A DNA stretch of 36,762 bases. It comes from Meiothermus sp. (GTDB lineage Bacteria; Deinococcota; Deinococci; Deinococcales; Thermaceae). Location: the NCBI RefSeq assembly GCF_025056915.1, contig NZ_JANWVH010000021.1:1-36762 (forward strand). Reading direction: 5' to 3'. Shown in pieces: positions 26,241-33,457 of this stretch (position 1 is its first letter; every line of letters begins with the position of its first letter). The translations under genes and the position numbers were made by a program. A model generated the notes under the pieces. The model searched no databases. It was not told the DNA's origin and saw nothing but the letters and a program-made list of their open reading frames with translations.

Positions 26241-26269
26241 AGTATAACGAGGCCCTACCAGCATGTCAA
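26241..26269 (-). promoter_or_regulatory. Promoter of the liv-acyl-CoA synthetase operon
   Basis: On the minus strand TTGACA (26264-26269), a spacer of exactly 17 bases and TATACT (26241-26246). This is the best sigma-70-type promoter in the window. Initiation near 26234 gives a leader of about 97 bases. The remaining gap to rpmH (26276-26640) shows an A/T-rich stretch near 26285-26345 and no gene I can support. Confidence 0.88.
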
Positions 26270-26551
26270 CGTTTTGCGACAAGATTTGCAAAAAAACGTC
26301 ATATTACAGCCATTGCAGAAAAGCCGGTTTTTTGTCACAAAACCAAACCGCCTCTGAACGAGTTTGGGGGTCGCGGTGACCTTCCGGGCAGAAGGCCGCG
26401 GGGGCGGGCACTCCACGCCTTTACCAACCCTCTTCCCCTTTGTGGTGAAGGTTGCGTTGGCCTGGTTTTTGAAGGTGAAGGTCGCTGTCGGCAGTGGGGT
26501 GGCGCCCGGATTTGGCTCATGAGAGCCCTTCCCGCCCCCGTGCAAATGTGC

Positions 26552-26557
26552 TACACT
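26552..26557 (+). promoter_or_regulatory. Candidate -10 box of rpmH
   Basis: TACACT lies 85 bases before the rpmH start. The 17-base-spaced -35 position reads TTCCCG, a weak match. It is offered as the likely promoter for rpmH and, through readthrough, for the downstream genes. Confidence 0.45.
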
Positions 26558-26642
26558 TTGAGGGTTGCCTGGCTCGACCCGGCAGATTTCTGTCTGGCAA
26601 ATCAGGGCGTCTCCAACCCTGGCCAGTTTTTTGGAGGAAGCG

Positions 26643-26801
26643 ATGAAACGCACTTGGCAACCCAACAAGCGCAAGCGGGCCAAAACCCACGGTTTCCGGG
26701 CCCGCATGAAGACCGCCGGAGGCCGCAAGGTGCTGGCCCGCCGCCGCGCCAAAGGCCGTGTGAAGCTCACCGTTAGCAGCGAACCCCAACTGACCCGCTA
26801 G
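26643..26801 (+). CDS. rpmH: 50S ribosomal protein L34
   Basis: L34 of 52 residues. The sequence [22 protein letters not shown] is the family signature and the protein is strongly basic. The C-terminal tail ([13 protein letters not shown]) departs from the usual basic L34 end. GGAGG stands five bases before the ATG. It opens the rpmH-rnpA-yidD-yidC-jag cluster but is followed directly by a rho-independent terminator, so most transcripts should end after it. This allows L34 to be made in large excess over RNase P protein. Confidence 0.97.
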   Translation: MKRTWQPNKRKRAKTHGFRARMKTAGGRKVLARRRAKGRVKLTVSSEPQLTR

Positions 26802-26820
26802 GCCCAGGCTGGCCGCGCAG

Positions 26821-26845
26821 CTCCCCACCTCTGGGGAGTTTTTTT
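26821..26845 (+). terminator. Rho-independent terminator/attenuator between rpmH and rnpA
   Basis: CTCCCC (26821-26826) and GGGGAG (26833-26838) form a stem with a six-base loop, followed by seven T. The stem is short, so partial readthrough into rnpA is plausible. Confidence 0.85.
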
Positions 26846-26866
26846 ACCCCAGGGAATCAGGGTAAA

Positions 26867-26915
26867 GGGGTCAGGGGCTAGAAAAACCATCCCGTCTTCC
26901 CTGACCCCTAGCCCC
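26867..26915 (+). promoter_or_regulatory. rnpA leader with two mutually exclusive stems
   Basis: Stem A is GGGGTCAGGG (26867-26876) with CCCTGACCCC (26899-26908), ten pairs. Stem B is GGGGCTAG (26874-26881) with CTAGCCCC (26908-26915), eight pairs. The two share bases on both sides, so only one can form fully. They lie between the rpmH terminator and the rnpA start, which lacks a Shine-Dalgarno sequence. Confidence 0.5.
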
Positions 26916-26927
26916 TCACCTGTTGCC

Positions 26928-27260
26928 ATGCCGTTCTCTTCGCTCAAGGGAGAAAAAGCCTTCCAGCGCATCCGCGGGGGGCGTCCCGGACGCGGCAGAT
27001 ACCTGACGGTGCGGTGGTTTCCACTGAGGCCCACCGCCTATAACCCGGTGCGGGTGGGCATCGTGGTTTCCAATAAGGTCTCCAAAAAAGCCACCGTGCG
27101 CAACAAAATACGCCGTCGCCTGCGGGAAATTTTACGCAAAATGCATCTTCCGCCCTGCGAGATGGTCATCGTGGCCCAGCCCGAGTCGGTCAATGCGTCC
27201 TACTGGGATTTGCTCAGGGACTTAACCCATGCCCTGAAAAAGAGCGGGCTGGTACAATGA
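26928..27260 (+). CDS. rnpA: Ribonuclease P protein component
   Basis: Protein of 110 residues, the usual size for the protein subunit that helps RNase P RNA mature tRNA 5' ends. The N terminus ([13 protein letters not shown]) and the RNR-type motif in [20 protein letters not shown] (residues 50-69) are diagnostic. The ATG at 26928 has no clear ribosome site. In Thermus the gene is known to overlap rpmH with a long N-terminal extension. Here the reading frame is closed upstream only by the rpmH stop itself, yet it has no ATG, GTG or TTG before 26928. The gene is therefore separate from rpmH by 126 bases containing a terminator and alternative stems. Confidence 0.95.
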   Translation: MPFSSLKGEKAFQRIRGGRPGRGRYLTVRWFPLRPTAYNPVRVGIVVSNKVSKKATVRNKIRRRLREILRKMHLPPCEMVIVAQPESVNASYWDLLRDLTHALKKSGLVQ

Positions 27261-27306
27261 CACGGGTTGGTATGCCCTATCCTGGGAGTCGGAGCGCGGG
27301 TCTCAC

Positions 27307-27564
27307 ATGTTGAACAAGTTTTTGATTGGTTCGGTGCGGTTTTACCGGCGCTTCATCTCGCCCCTGAAACCGCCCACCTGCCGCTTTTACCCCACCTGTA
27401 GCCACTACGCCCTGGAGGCGCTGCAACTCCACGGGCCCTTCTGGGGCCTCTACCTGAGCGTCAAGCGCATTCTGAAGTGTCACCCCCTGCACCCCGGCGG
27501 GCTGGACTATGTGCCTCGAGAACGCCCCAGAGTTCGCTGGAACCCCCTGGACTCGCTGAAATAA
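27307..27564 (+). CDS. yidD: Membrane protein insertion efficiency factor YidD
   Basis: Small protein of 85 residues with the YidD signature [15 protein letters not shown] (residues 25-39) and [17 protein letters not shown]. It has an amphipathic N terminus that attaches it to the inner membrane and is thought to aid YidC-dependent insertion. It stands between rnpA (46 bases upstream) and yidC (13 bases downstream), the standard order. Confidence 0.95.
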   Translation: MLNKFLIGSVRFYRRFISPLKPPTCRFYPTCSHYALEALQLHGPFWGLYLSVKRILKCHPLHPGGLDYVPRERPRVRWNPLDSLK

Positions 27565-27577
27565 AAGGAGCAACTGG

Positions 27578-28951
27578 ATGAAACGCTGGTTCTGGACAAG
27601 TTTGGCTTTGTTTGCCCTGGCCCCTGCCTTGGCCCTCACCCCTGAGTGGCGCGATGTGGACATCAACAAGGATGGCAAGCCCGAAAAGGTCGCCGTGACC
27701 AATCTGGCCGACATCGCCTTCAACGAACAGGGGCAGATTGCGGGCTGGTACATCAAAATGACCCGCGCCACCGACTTCAAGGGCAACTACGACCGCGCCC
27801 CCAACCTGGTTCGGGCGGGCCAGACCTTACCCGGAACCCTTTCCAAATTTACCCCCACCCAGCGCGAGTTCAGCCGCCGCGACCCCAACAACCCCGACGC
27901 CGACTTTATTGCCCGTTTCAGCAATGGTGAGACCACCCTCACCTACACCGTGCATCCCCGCTTCCTGACCATAGATGTGGACATCCAGACCCCTGCCCCC
28001 CAGAAGCTCACCTGGACCGGCATCGGCGGAACCGATACGCCCATCACCAAGTGGCTGGGCCAGGGCAACAACCAGCCCCTCAACGCCGGGCAGGGGCCGG
28101 CGGTGTATGCAGGCTGGCAGACCCAAAAAGGGGCGGGCTTTGCCATGTTCCTTAAGCCCCAAAACCCGACCCCCATCAGCCTGACCCAGCTCAACGGGGC
28201 GGGGATTGCCGAGATTGCGGTTCCGGCAGGCAACTTCAATCTCAAGGTGTACGGCGGCGCCAACGAGCTGGTGCGGCTCAATGTGGAGGGCTTCTACCAG
28301 TTGCCGGGGGTGTTCCAGCCCAACATCTGGGGTCAGATTTCCCTGGGCCTGCTCTGGCTGTTGGAGGAGGCCCACAAGCTGGCCGGGGGTAGCTGGTTTC
28401 TAGCTATCATTTTGGTGACTATAGTCATCAGGCTGCTTTTCTGGCCGTTGATGCACCAGCAGTACAAAAGTATGGCTGAAATGCAAAAAATCCAGCCCCT
28501 AATGAAGAAAATACAGGAAAAATACAAAGACAACAAGGAAAAACAGCAAGAGGAGATGATGAAGCTCTACCAGGAGCACAAAATCAATCCCCTGGCAGGA
28601 TGCTTTCCCATCCTATTACAAATGCCAATCCTATTCTTAATGTTTAAGTTGATGTCGGGCTACGAGTTTGGCCAGGGATTCCTATGGATTCCTGACCTTG
28701 CTTTGCCAGACCCTTTTTACGTGCTTCCGGTGATTTACATACTGGTTATTTTTGTCTCAACTTACCTAACAGCTGCGGGAAACAAGGACGCTATTCGGCA
28801 AGGAATCATCATAAATCTGGTATTCGCCTTTATTCTCTTTAGCTTCCCGGCTGGGGTTAACCTTTACTACACATTCTTCACGATTCTGGGTATTGGCCAG
28901 CAGTACTTCATAAATAAACAGCTTGGTATTGGAAAACCAAGTCCCGTATAG
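27578..28951 (+). CDS. yidC: Membrane protein insertase YidC/OxaI
   Basis: Insertase of 457 residues. An N-terminal signal/anchor helix (WFWTSLALFALAPALA) is followed by a periplasmic domain to about residue 245. The conserved insertase core follows, with five helices and the key arginine Arg285 in VIRLLFWPL, then the cytoplasmic coiled-coil hairpin (residues 300-330) and NPLAGCFPILLQMPIL. AAAGGAG precedes the ATG. From about codon 270 the gene changes character: codons TTA, CTA, ATA, AAA and ACA become frequent and G+C drops visibly, while the first half is GC-rich like its neighbours. The reading frame is intact. The 3' half may have been acquired by recombination. A strong terminator follows. 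Confidence 0.96.
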   Translation: MKRWFWTSLALFALAPALALTPEWRDVDINKDGKPEKVAVTNLADIAFNEQGQIAGWYIKMTRATDFKGNYDRAPNLVRAGQTLPGTLSKFTPTQREFSRRDPNNPDADFIARFSNGETTLTYTVHPRFLTIDVDIQTPAPQKLTWTGIGGTDTPITKWLGQGNNQPLNAGQGPAVYAGWQTQKGAGFAMFLKPQNPTPISLTQLNGAGIAEIAVPAGNFNLKVYGGANELVRLNVEGFYQLPGVFQPNIWGQISLGLLWLLEEAHKLAGGSWFLAIILVTIVIRLLFWPLMHQQYKSMAEMQKIQPLMKKIQEKYKDNKEKQQEEMMKLYQEHKINPLAGCFPILLQMPILFLMFKLMSGYEFGQGFLWIPDLALPDPFYVLPVIYILVIFVSTYLTAAGNKDAIRQGIIINLVFAFILFSFPAGVNLYYTFFTILGIGQQYFINKQLGIGKPSPV

Positions 28952-28985
28952 GACCTTTGTCTTTCTTCCAGGGAAAGGTCGGTTC

Positions 28986-29024
28986 AAAGGCGGCCTGGTG
29001 AGTCAATCACCAGGCCGCCTTTTT
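28986..29024 (+). terminator. Rho-independent terminator after yidC
   Basis: AAAGGCGGCCTGGTGA (28986-29001) pairs with TCACCAGGCCGCCTTT (29007-29022), 16 pairs around a five-base loop, ending in a T-run. It closes the rpmH-yidC transcription unit. Confidence 0.95.
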
Positions 29025-29053
29025 GTAGGATGGCGACTAAGGAGGTGAGGAAA

Positions 29054-29119
29054 GTGGAGATTCTGATGGAGCTTCTTGGAATCTACAACACATTCCTGAG
29101 CAACTTTCTTTTTTGGTGA
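29054..29119 (+). CDS. Candidate 21-residue hydrophobic peptide
   Basis: GTG start followed by 20 more codons and TGA. The peptide begins MEILMELLGI and ends NFLFW, so it is hydrophobic and could form one short membrane helix. AAGGAGG with eight-base spacing is the best Shine-Dalgarno sequence in this part of the window, which is the main argument for translation. An in-frame ATG at 29030 would give 29 residues but has no ribosome site. The ORF lies between the yidC terminator and a second terminator in an AT-rich island. No promoter was found. It may be a membrane peptide, a leader peptide or a remnant of transferred DNA. Confidence 0.35.
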   Translation: MEILMELLGIYNTFLSNFLFW

Positions 29120-29140
29120 AGAGTCATCTTCAACCTAACG

Positions 29141-29164
29141 GCACCCCATCGGGGGTGCTTTTTT
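29141..29164 (+). terminator. Rho-independent terminator upstream of jag
   Basis: GCACCCC (29141-29147) pairs with GGGGTGC (29152-29158) across a four-base loop, followed by six T. It would end transcription of the small ORF region just before the jag promoter. Confidence 0.9.
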
Positions 29165-29180
29165 CTGGTGCCTGATAAGC

Positions 29181-29186
29181 TATAAT
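29181..29186 (+). promoter_or_regulatory. -10 box of the jag-prmC unit
   Basis: A perfect TATAAT lies 13 bases before the jag ATG. The -35 position falls in the T-run of the preceding terminator and is poor. With initiation near 29193 the leader would be only a few bases. Confidence 0.65.
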
Positions 29187-29199
29187 CGGACGATTAGCT

Positions 29200-29820
29200 A
29201 TGGATGACAAGAAGCGTGGACTGGACGACCTGCTATCCGACCTGGGGATTGGCGAAAACGAAACCGCGCCTGAGGTCGTGCTCAAAGAGGAAGAGGCAGC
29301 CCCCATCGTGACCCCGGCCACCCCAACACAGGACCCCAAAAGTGCCCTCGAGCACTTCATGGTCGGACTGTTGCTGCGTTTAGACCCGGCCTACTCGGTG
29401 GACATTGTGCAGGAGGGCGACCTTTTTCGGGTGGAGATTCTGGGGGGTGACTCCGGGCGGGTGATTGGGCGCGAGGGCAAAACCCTGCAAAGCCTCGAGT
29501 TCATCGCCAACGTGGCCATGGCCAAGCAGTTTGGCTCGACCTACCGGGTGGTGCTGGACGCCGCCGGTTATCGCCGTCGGAACGAGGAGCGCATCCGCCG
29601 GATGGCCTCCGATGCGGTGTTGCAGGTGGAGGTGAGCGGCCAGCCCATCGAGCTGCCGCCCATGCGCCCCAGCGAACGACGCCTGATTCACGTGATGCTC
29701 AAACAGCACCCCAAAGTGACCACCACCTCGGTGGGTGAAGGGGAAGAACGGCACGTCGTCGTCCTGCCGCGCGACGCCAGCCAGCCCCCGCTTCCAGACC
29801 AGGATGAATCCGGCGAGTAA
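29200..29820 (+). CDS. jag: Jag/KhpB family RNA-binding protein
   Basis: Cytoplasmic protein of 206 residues. A charged, poorly ordered N terminus (residues 1-45) replaces the usual Jag-N domain. A KH domain follows with GRVIGREGKTLQ (86-97), then an R3H domain with the RxxxH motif at Arg160-His164 in SERRLIH. Jag proteins bind RNA and influence cell envelope growth and division. It follows yidC as in most bacteria, but two terminators and its own -10 box separate it from yidC. Its last 17 bases overlap the prmC start, suggesting coupled translation. Confidence 0.93.
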   Translation: MDDKKRGLDDLLSDLGIGENETAPEVVLKEEEAAPIVTPATPTQDPKSALEHFMVGLLLRLDPAYSVDIVQEGDLFRVEILGGDSGRVIGREGKTLQSLEFIANVAMAKQFGSTYRVVLDAAGYRRRNEERIRRMASDAVLQVEVSGQPIELPPMRPSERRLIHVMLKQHPKVTTTSVGEGEERHVVVLPRDASQPPLPDQDESGE

Positions 29821-30700
29821 AAGTTACCTGGAACTTTTACGGGAGTTCCAGCGGCGGCTCGAGGCCGCCCGCAAACCCGCCGCCGAATCCCGCTGGATTT
29901 TAGGCCACGCCGCGGGCCTGTCCGACAAAGCGCTGGCCGCCCGGCTGATGCAGGCGGTGCCGCCCGATGTGGAAGAGGCTGCCTGGGCCATGCTGAACCT
30001 GCGCCTGAAGGGTTACCCCCTGCAACTCTTGCTGGGCGAGACCGAGTTTTATGGGCTCAAACTTAAAGTGGAGCGCGGTGTGCTGATTCCCAGGCCGGAG
30101 ACCGAAGGGCTGGTGGAACAGGCTTTGGGCTATGTTCCGCCCGAGGTCGAAGCGCAGGTGCTGGACATTGGTACCGGCAGTGGGGCCATCGCCCTGGCGG
30201 TAAAGGCCGCGCGCCCCAGGGCCACGGTATGGGCAACGGACATCAATCCCAAAGCCCTCGAGCTGGCCCGGCACAACGCCCAGCAACTGGGGCTCGAGGT
30301 CACCTTCCTGGAAGCGCCGTTCACCGGGGGCCTCGGTGGGCTGGATTTGATTGTTTCCAACCCCCCCTACCTGCCCGAGCGCTACCGCGAAGAAGCCCCG
30401 CCCGAGCTGGCCTACGAAGACCCCACCGCCCTCTACGCAGGCCTCGAGGGGCTGGATGTGGCCCGCCCCCTGCTCGCGCAGGCCTGGGCCGCGCTCAAAC
30501 CCGGCGGCTGGCTGTGGCTGGAGCTGGCCCCCGAGAACATCTACACCCTGCTCGCAGAGGCCACTGCACAGGGCTGGCGCGAGGCCAGGGTATACCGCGA
30601 CCTGGCCCAGCAACCCCGCTACCTGGCCTGTCAGAAACCCGCCCACAGCCCTCCCCCGCCCGAAGACGAGGAGGGACTCCTGGTCTGGGAGGGTGAGTAG
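29804..30700 (+). CDS. prmC: Release factor glutamine methyltransferase PrmC
   Basis: SAM-dependent methyltransferase of 298 residues that modifies the GGQ glutamine of peptide chain release factors. An N-terminal helical domain is followed by GVLIPRPETEGLVE, the SAM motif DIGTGSG (121-127) and the catalytic NPPY (186-189), all diagnostic. The ATG at 29804 begins at the conserved N-terminal helix and overlaps the end of jag by 17 bases. An earlier in-frame start deep inside jag is not supported. It probably shares the jag transcript. Confidence 0.95.
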   Translation: MNPASKSYLELLREFQRRLEAARKPAAESRWILGHAAGLSDKALAARLMQAVPPDVEEAAWAMLNLRLKGYPLQLLLGETEFYGLKLKVERGVLIPRPETEGLVEQALGYVPPEVEAQVLDIGTGSGAIALAVKAARPRATVWATDINPKALELARHNAQQLGLEVTFLEAPFTGGLGGLDLIVSNPPYLPERYREEAPPELAYEDPTALYAGLEGLDVARPLLAQAWAALKPGGWLWLELAPENIYTLLAEATAQGWREARVYRDLAQQPRYLACQKPAHSPPPPEDEEGLLVWEGE

Positions 30701-30835
30701 GCCCCCGGCCCATTCAGGCCTCGTTCCGCCCTGCCCGATCCGCAAGACCAAGCGCCCACCTTAAAACAAACTGCACCGTACGGGAAAAACGACAAAAGCC
30801 CAGCTATGGAGCATTCGTGGGCACCAGCCACTCCC

Positions 30836-30843
30836 TATAGAAT
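30836..30843 (+). promoter_or_regulatory. -10 box for the inositol-monophosphatase-like gene
   Basis: TATAGAAT ends seven bases before the ATG at 30851 and no ribosome site is present, indicating a leaderless transcript. No good -35 box is seen. Confidence 0.55.
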
Positions 30844-30850
30844 CTGCCTT

Positions 30851-31627
30851 ATGGACCTGCGAGCCTATCTGCAAACCGCCCTCGACGCAGCCTACCTGGC
30901 CAAAAGCATCCACCAGTACTACCAGGAAAAAGGCTTCACCCAGAGCACCAAATCAACCCCGACCGACGTGGTGACCCAGGCCGACCACGAGTCCGAGGCG
31001 GCCATCCGAGAACTCATCGCCTCGCGCCACCCCGACCACGTGGTGCTGGGAGAGGAGCAGGGCCAGGACCGGGAAGGGGCTTTTCGCTGGATTGTGGATC
31101 CCCTCGATGGCACCGTGAACTACGCCCACGGCTTTCCTTTTTATGCGGTGAGCCTTGGGCTTGAAGCCCACGGCGAGGTGGTGCTGGGGGTTGTCCTCGA
31201 CACCGCCCGCAACGAACTCTTCACCGCGCTCAAAGGCGCGGGTGCCTTTCTGAATGGCCGCCCCATTCGGGTCTCCACCCGCGAGACGCTGCTCGGCAGC
31301 CTGCTGGCCACCGGCTTCCCCTACGACGTGAACAAAGACCCCGAAAACCTAACCTATTTCCAGCGGGCGCTGGCCCAGGGGCTCATGGTGCGGCGGCCCG
31401 GCGCAGCAGCCCTCGACCTGGCCTATGTGGCGGCGGGCCGGCTGGACGGCTTCTGGGAGGTTAAGCTAAACCCGTGGGACGTGGCTGCCGGCTGGTTGCT
31501 CGTGACCGAGGCAGGGGGGCGGGTCACGGGCTTTGCCGGGGAGGATTACCGGCTCGGCAACCGCTACTTGGTGGCCTCCAACGCCCGGATACACCAAGAG
31601 TTGCTGGAAACCCTGCAAGGCCGCTGA
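30851..31627 (+). CDS. Inositol-monophosphatase family protein (SuhB-like)
   Basis: Mg-dependent, Li-sensitive-type phosphatase of 258 residues. The metal-binding residues are all present: Glu68 and Glu69 in GEEQG, Asp83 and Asp86 in DPLDGT, and Asp210 in NPWDVAAG. Members dephosphorylate inositol-1-phosphate, fructose-1,6-bisphosphate or PAP; thermophiles use some of them for compatible-solute synthesis, so the substrate is open. The ATG at 30851 is chosen over one at 30806 because of the leaderless -10 box. It stands alone after prmC and converges with the small membrane gene 24 bases downstream. Confidence 0.92.
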   Translation: MDLRAYLQTALDAAYLAKSIHQYYQEKGFTQSTKSTPTDVVTQADHESEAAIRELIASRHPDHVVLGEEQGQDREGAFRWIVDPLDGTVNYAHGFPFYAVSLGLEAHGEVVLGVVLDTARNELFTALKGAGAFLNGRPIRVSTRETLLGSLLATGFPYDVNKDPENLTYFQRALAQGLMVRRPGAAALDLAYVAAGRLDGFWEVKLNPWDVAAGWLLVTEAGGRVTGFAGEDYRLGNRYLVASNARIHQELLETLQGR

Positions 31628-31651
31628 GGTCGCCCGGGTAGGCGCAAAGCA

Positions 31652-31831
31652 TTACTTCCGCGCGCGGCCCCGAAGGTAGGTCAGCCCAAAGACCAGAAGC
31701 GCCACCCCCAGGCCCTTCCAGCCCTCGGCCAGCACCAGGCTCCAGCCCCCGTCTTGGTAAAGGTAGTAAAGCCAAGCGCCGAAGAGAAACCCCGTTGCCG
31801 CCATGACCAGATTTCGCGCGTCTTGGTTCAT
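31652..31831 (-). CDS. Small membrane protein, 59 residues, unknown function
   Basis: A compact gene with GAAGGAG before the ATG at 31831 and a TAA stop at 31652-31654. The protein has two hydrophobic segments, about residues 7-25 (LVMAATGFLFGAWLYYLY) and 39-53 (LGVALLVFGLTYL), separated by a short loop, and ends in a basic tail (RGRARK). That tail places the C terminus in the cytoplasm by the positive-inside rule. I do not recognise the family. It lies 77 bases after purD on the same strand, so it may be co-transcribed, and converges with the phosphatase gene. Confidence 0.72.
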   Translation of the reverse strand: MNQDARNLVMAATGFLFGAWLYYLYQDGGWSLVLAEGWKGLGVALLVFGLTYLRGRARK

Positions 31832-31908
31832 CGTGCGCTCCTTCAGGTTGAGCCATCCCTGGGCTAGCTCCGGCGGGCTGCGGTCGCACCAACCCCGTCC
31901 GAACCGGG

Positions 31909-33198
31909 CTACGCCTTCGGTTGGTCGGTCTCTCCCCCTCTCGAGGCCGCCTTTGCCAGACTCACTTTCCGCCCGATATCCCGCCGGTACAAAGCGTGCT
32001 CGAAGCGCACCGCGGCCACTCCGGCGTAGGCCCGCTCGAGGGCCCCGGGCAAATCCTCCCCCAGCCCCACCACACTGAGCACCCGGCCCCCGTGGGTCAG
32101 CAGGCCCTCCGGGCCCCGGCGGGTGCCGGCCTGGAAGTAGAGCACCCGCTCAGGCGGCGCCGGGGGCAGCGAAAGGGGCAGGCCCTTGTGGGGGTCGTCG
32201 GGGTAGCCCGGCGCAGCCATCACCACACAGGCCGAGGCCAGGGGGTGCCACTCGAGCCTTTGCTCGTGCAAGCGGCCCTCCACTGCCGCCAGGGCCAGCT
32301 CGAGCAGGTCGGTTTTCAAAAGGGGCAGAATGGCCTGACACTCGGGGTCGCCAAAGCGGGCGTTGAACTCCAGCACCTTGGGGCCTTCGTCGGTCAGCAT
32401 CAGCCCGGCATAAATCACGCCCCTATACACAATCCCCTCGGCCCGCAGGCCCTCCACCAGCGGCTTCAAAATTCGCTCCACAATTTCGGTGAGCACGCCA
32501 GGGGGCAGCGGATACGGGCAGATGGCCCCCATTCCCCCGGTCATGGGGCCGGTGTCGCCCTCCAGGAGGCGCTTGTGATCCTGCGAAGGCAACAGGGGCA
32601 CGATGGTGATGCCGTCGGTCACGGCCAGCACCGTCACCTCGGGGCCGCTCAGGTACTCCTCGATGACAATTTCGGCCCGCTCTGGCCCCGAGAGGATGTT
32701 GGCCGCCGCCTGCTTGGCCTGGTGGAGGGAGGTGGCCACCGTTACGCCCTTCCCGGCGGCCAGCCCCGAGTCCTTGACCACAATGGGCGCCCCTGTGGTT
32801 TCCAGGTACGAAAGCGCATCCAGCACATCGCTGAAGGTCTTGTGCCGGGCGGTGGGAATGCCAAACCGCGCCATGAGGTCTTTGGCAAAGGCCTTGGAGC
32901 CCTCGATCATGGCCGCTTTTTGCACGGGCCCGAAAATTTTGAGCCCCCTGGCTTCAAAAGCATCGGCAATTCCCTCAACCAGGGGTGCCTCGGGCCCCAC
33001 CAGGGTCAGTTCAATGCCCTCGCGGTCGGCCCACTCGGCCAGCTGCGACACATTGCCGTCCCAGGGAATGCACTCGGCCAGCTCGGCCATGCCGGGGTTG
33101 CCCGGCGCGGCAAAGAGCTGCGTGACCTGGGGCGACTGCGCCACCTTCCAACACATCGCGTGTTCACGTCCACCCGAACCCACCACCAGAACCTTCAC
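31909..33198 (-). CDS. purD: Phosphoribosylamine-glycine ligase
   Basis: GAR synthetase of 429 residues, the second step of purine synthesis. GSGGREHA at the N terminus and an ATP-grasp core with GPMTGGMGAICPYPLP and FNARFGDPECQ are diagnostic. The start is GTG at 33198. TATTCT (33207-33212 on the minus strand) ends eight bases upstream and there is no ribosome site, so the message is probably leaderless. It follows purN on the same strand after 253 bases, which hold a hairpin at the purN end and GGGTGC/GCACCC near 33263-33279 but no gene. Confidence 0.96.
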   Translation of the reverse strand: MKVLVVGSGGREHAMCWKVAQSPQVTQLFAAPGNPGMAELAECIPWDGNVSQLAEWADREGIELTLVGPEAPLVEGIADAFEARGLKIFGPVQKAAMIEGSKAFAKDLMARFGIPTARHKTFSDVLDALSYLETTGAPIVVKDSGLAAGKGVTVATSLHQAKQAAANILSGPERAEIVIEEYLSGPEVTVLAVTDGITIVPLLPSQDHKRLLEGDTGPMTGGMGAICPYPLPPGVLTEIVERILKPLVEGLRAEGIVYRGVIYAGLMLTDEGPKVLEFNARFGDPECQAILPLLKTDLLELALAAVEGRLHEQRLEWHPLASACVVMAAPGYPDDPHKGLPLSLPPAPPERVLYFQAGTRRGPEGLLTHGGRVLSVVGLGEDLPGALERAYAGVAAVRFEHALYRRDIGRKVSLAKAASRGGETDQPKA

Positions 33199-33206
33199 GG
33201 AGCCAA

Positions 33207-33212
33207 GAATAA
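33207..33212 (-). promoter_or_regulatory. -10 box for leaderless purD
   Basis: TATTCT on the minus strand, eight bases before the GTG start. No -35 match was found. Confidence 0.45.
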
Positions 33213-33429
33213 CAGGGGCCGGGCCACCGGGGGTAGGGGTGTGCAGGCTCCCGCCCGGTTGAGGGTGCAGGGCGCACCCCTCCTATGCCTTTTCCCCAAC
33301 GCCACAGGCCCGGCAGGTACGCCAAATGCGCGGCGCATTCGCGGCCCGGGCCATCTTTGCCAAACTGGACGAGCGGCGAAGCAGCCCGCAGGGGTCTGCC
33401 GACCACCCCCTTGGGTGTCCCTGAAAGTT

Positions 33430-33457
33430 GCCTGTACGGCTGAAGCCGGTATCAGGC
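33430..33457 (-). terminator. Hairpin at the 3' end of purN
   Basis: An imperfect palindrome on the minus strand: GCCTGATACCGGCT pairs with AGCCGTACAGGC around a two-base loop, covering the purN stop codon. Only a weak T-rich stretch follows, so it may be a partial terminator or a stabilising 3' end. Confidence 0.5.

Noticed and set aside
26276..26520. Possible replication origin in the A/T-rich stretch upstream of rpmH
   Set aside because: No clear TTATCCACA-type DnaA boxes or AT-rich unwinding repeats are visible, and dnaA is absent.
26255..26770. A 171-codon minus-strand frame covering the gap upstream of rpmH and rpmH itself
   Set aside because: It runs antisense through rpmH, has no ribosome site, and its part in the gap shows no family resemblance.
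27272..27313. A 13-residue ORF ([10 protein letters not shown]...) whose stop overlaps the yidD start
   Set aside because: It has no ribosome site and there is no evidence of conservation; the overlap with yidD is probably accidental.
29735..29803. An N-terminal extension of prmC reaching back into jag
   Set aside because: The extension lacks a ribosome site and adds a low-complexity segment read out of frame from jag; the ATG at 29804 matches the family's start.
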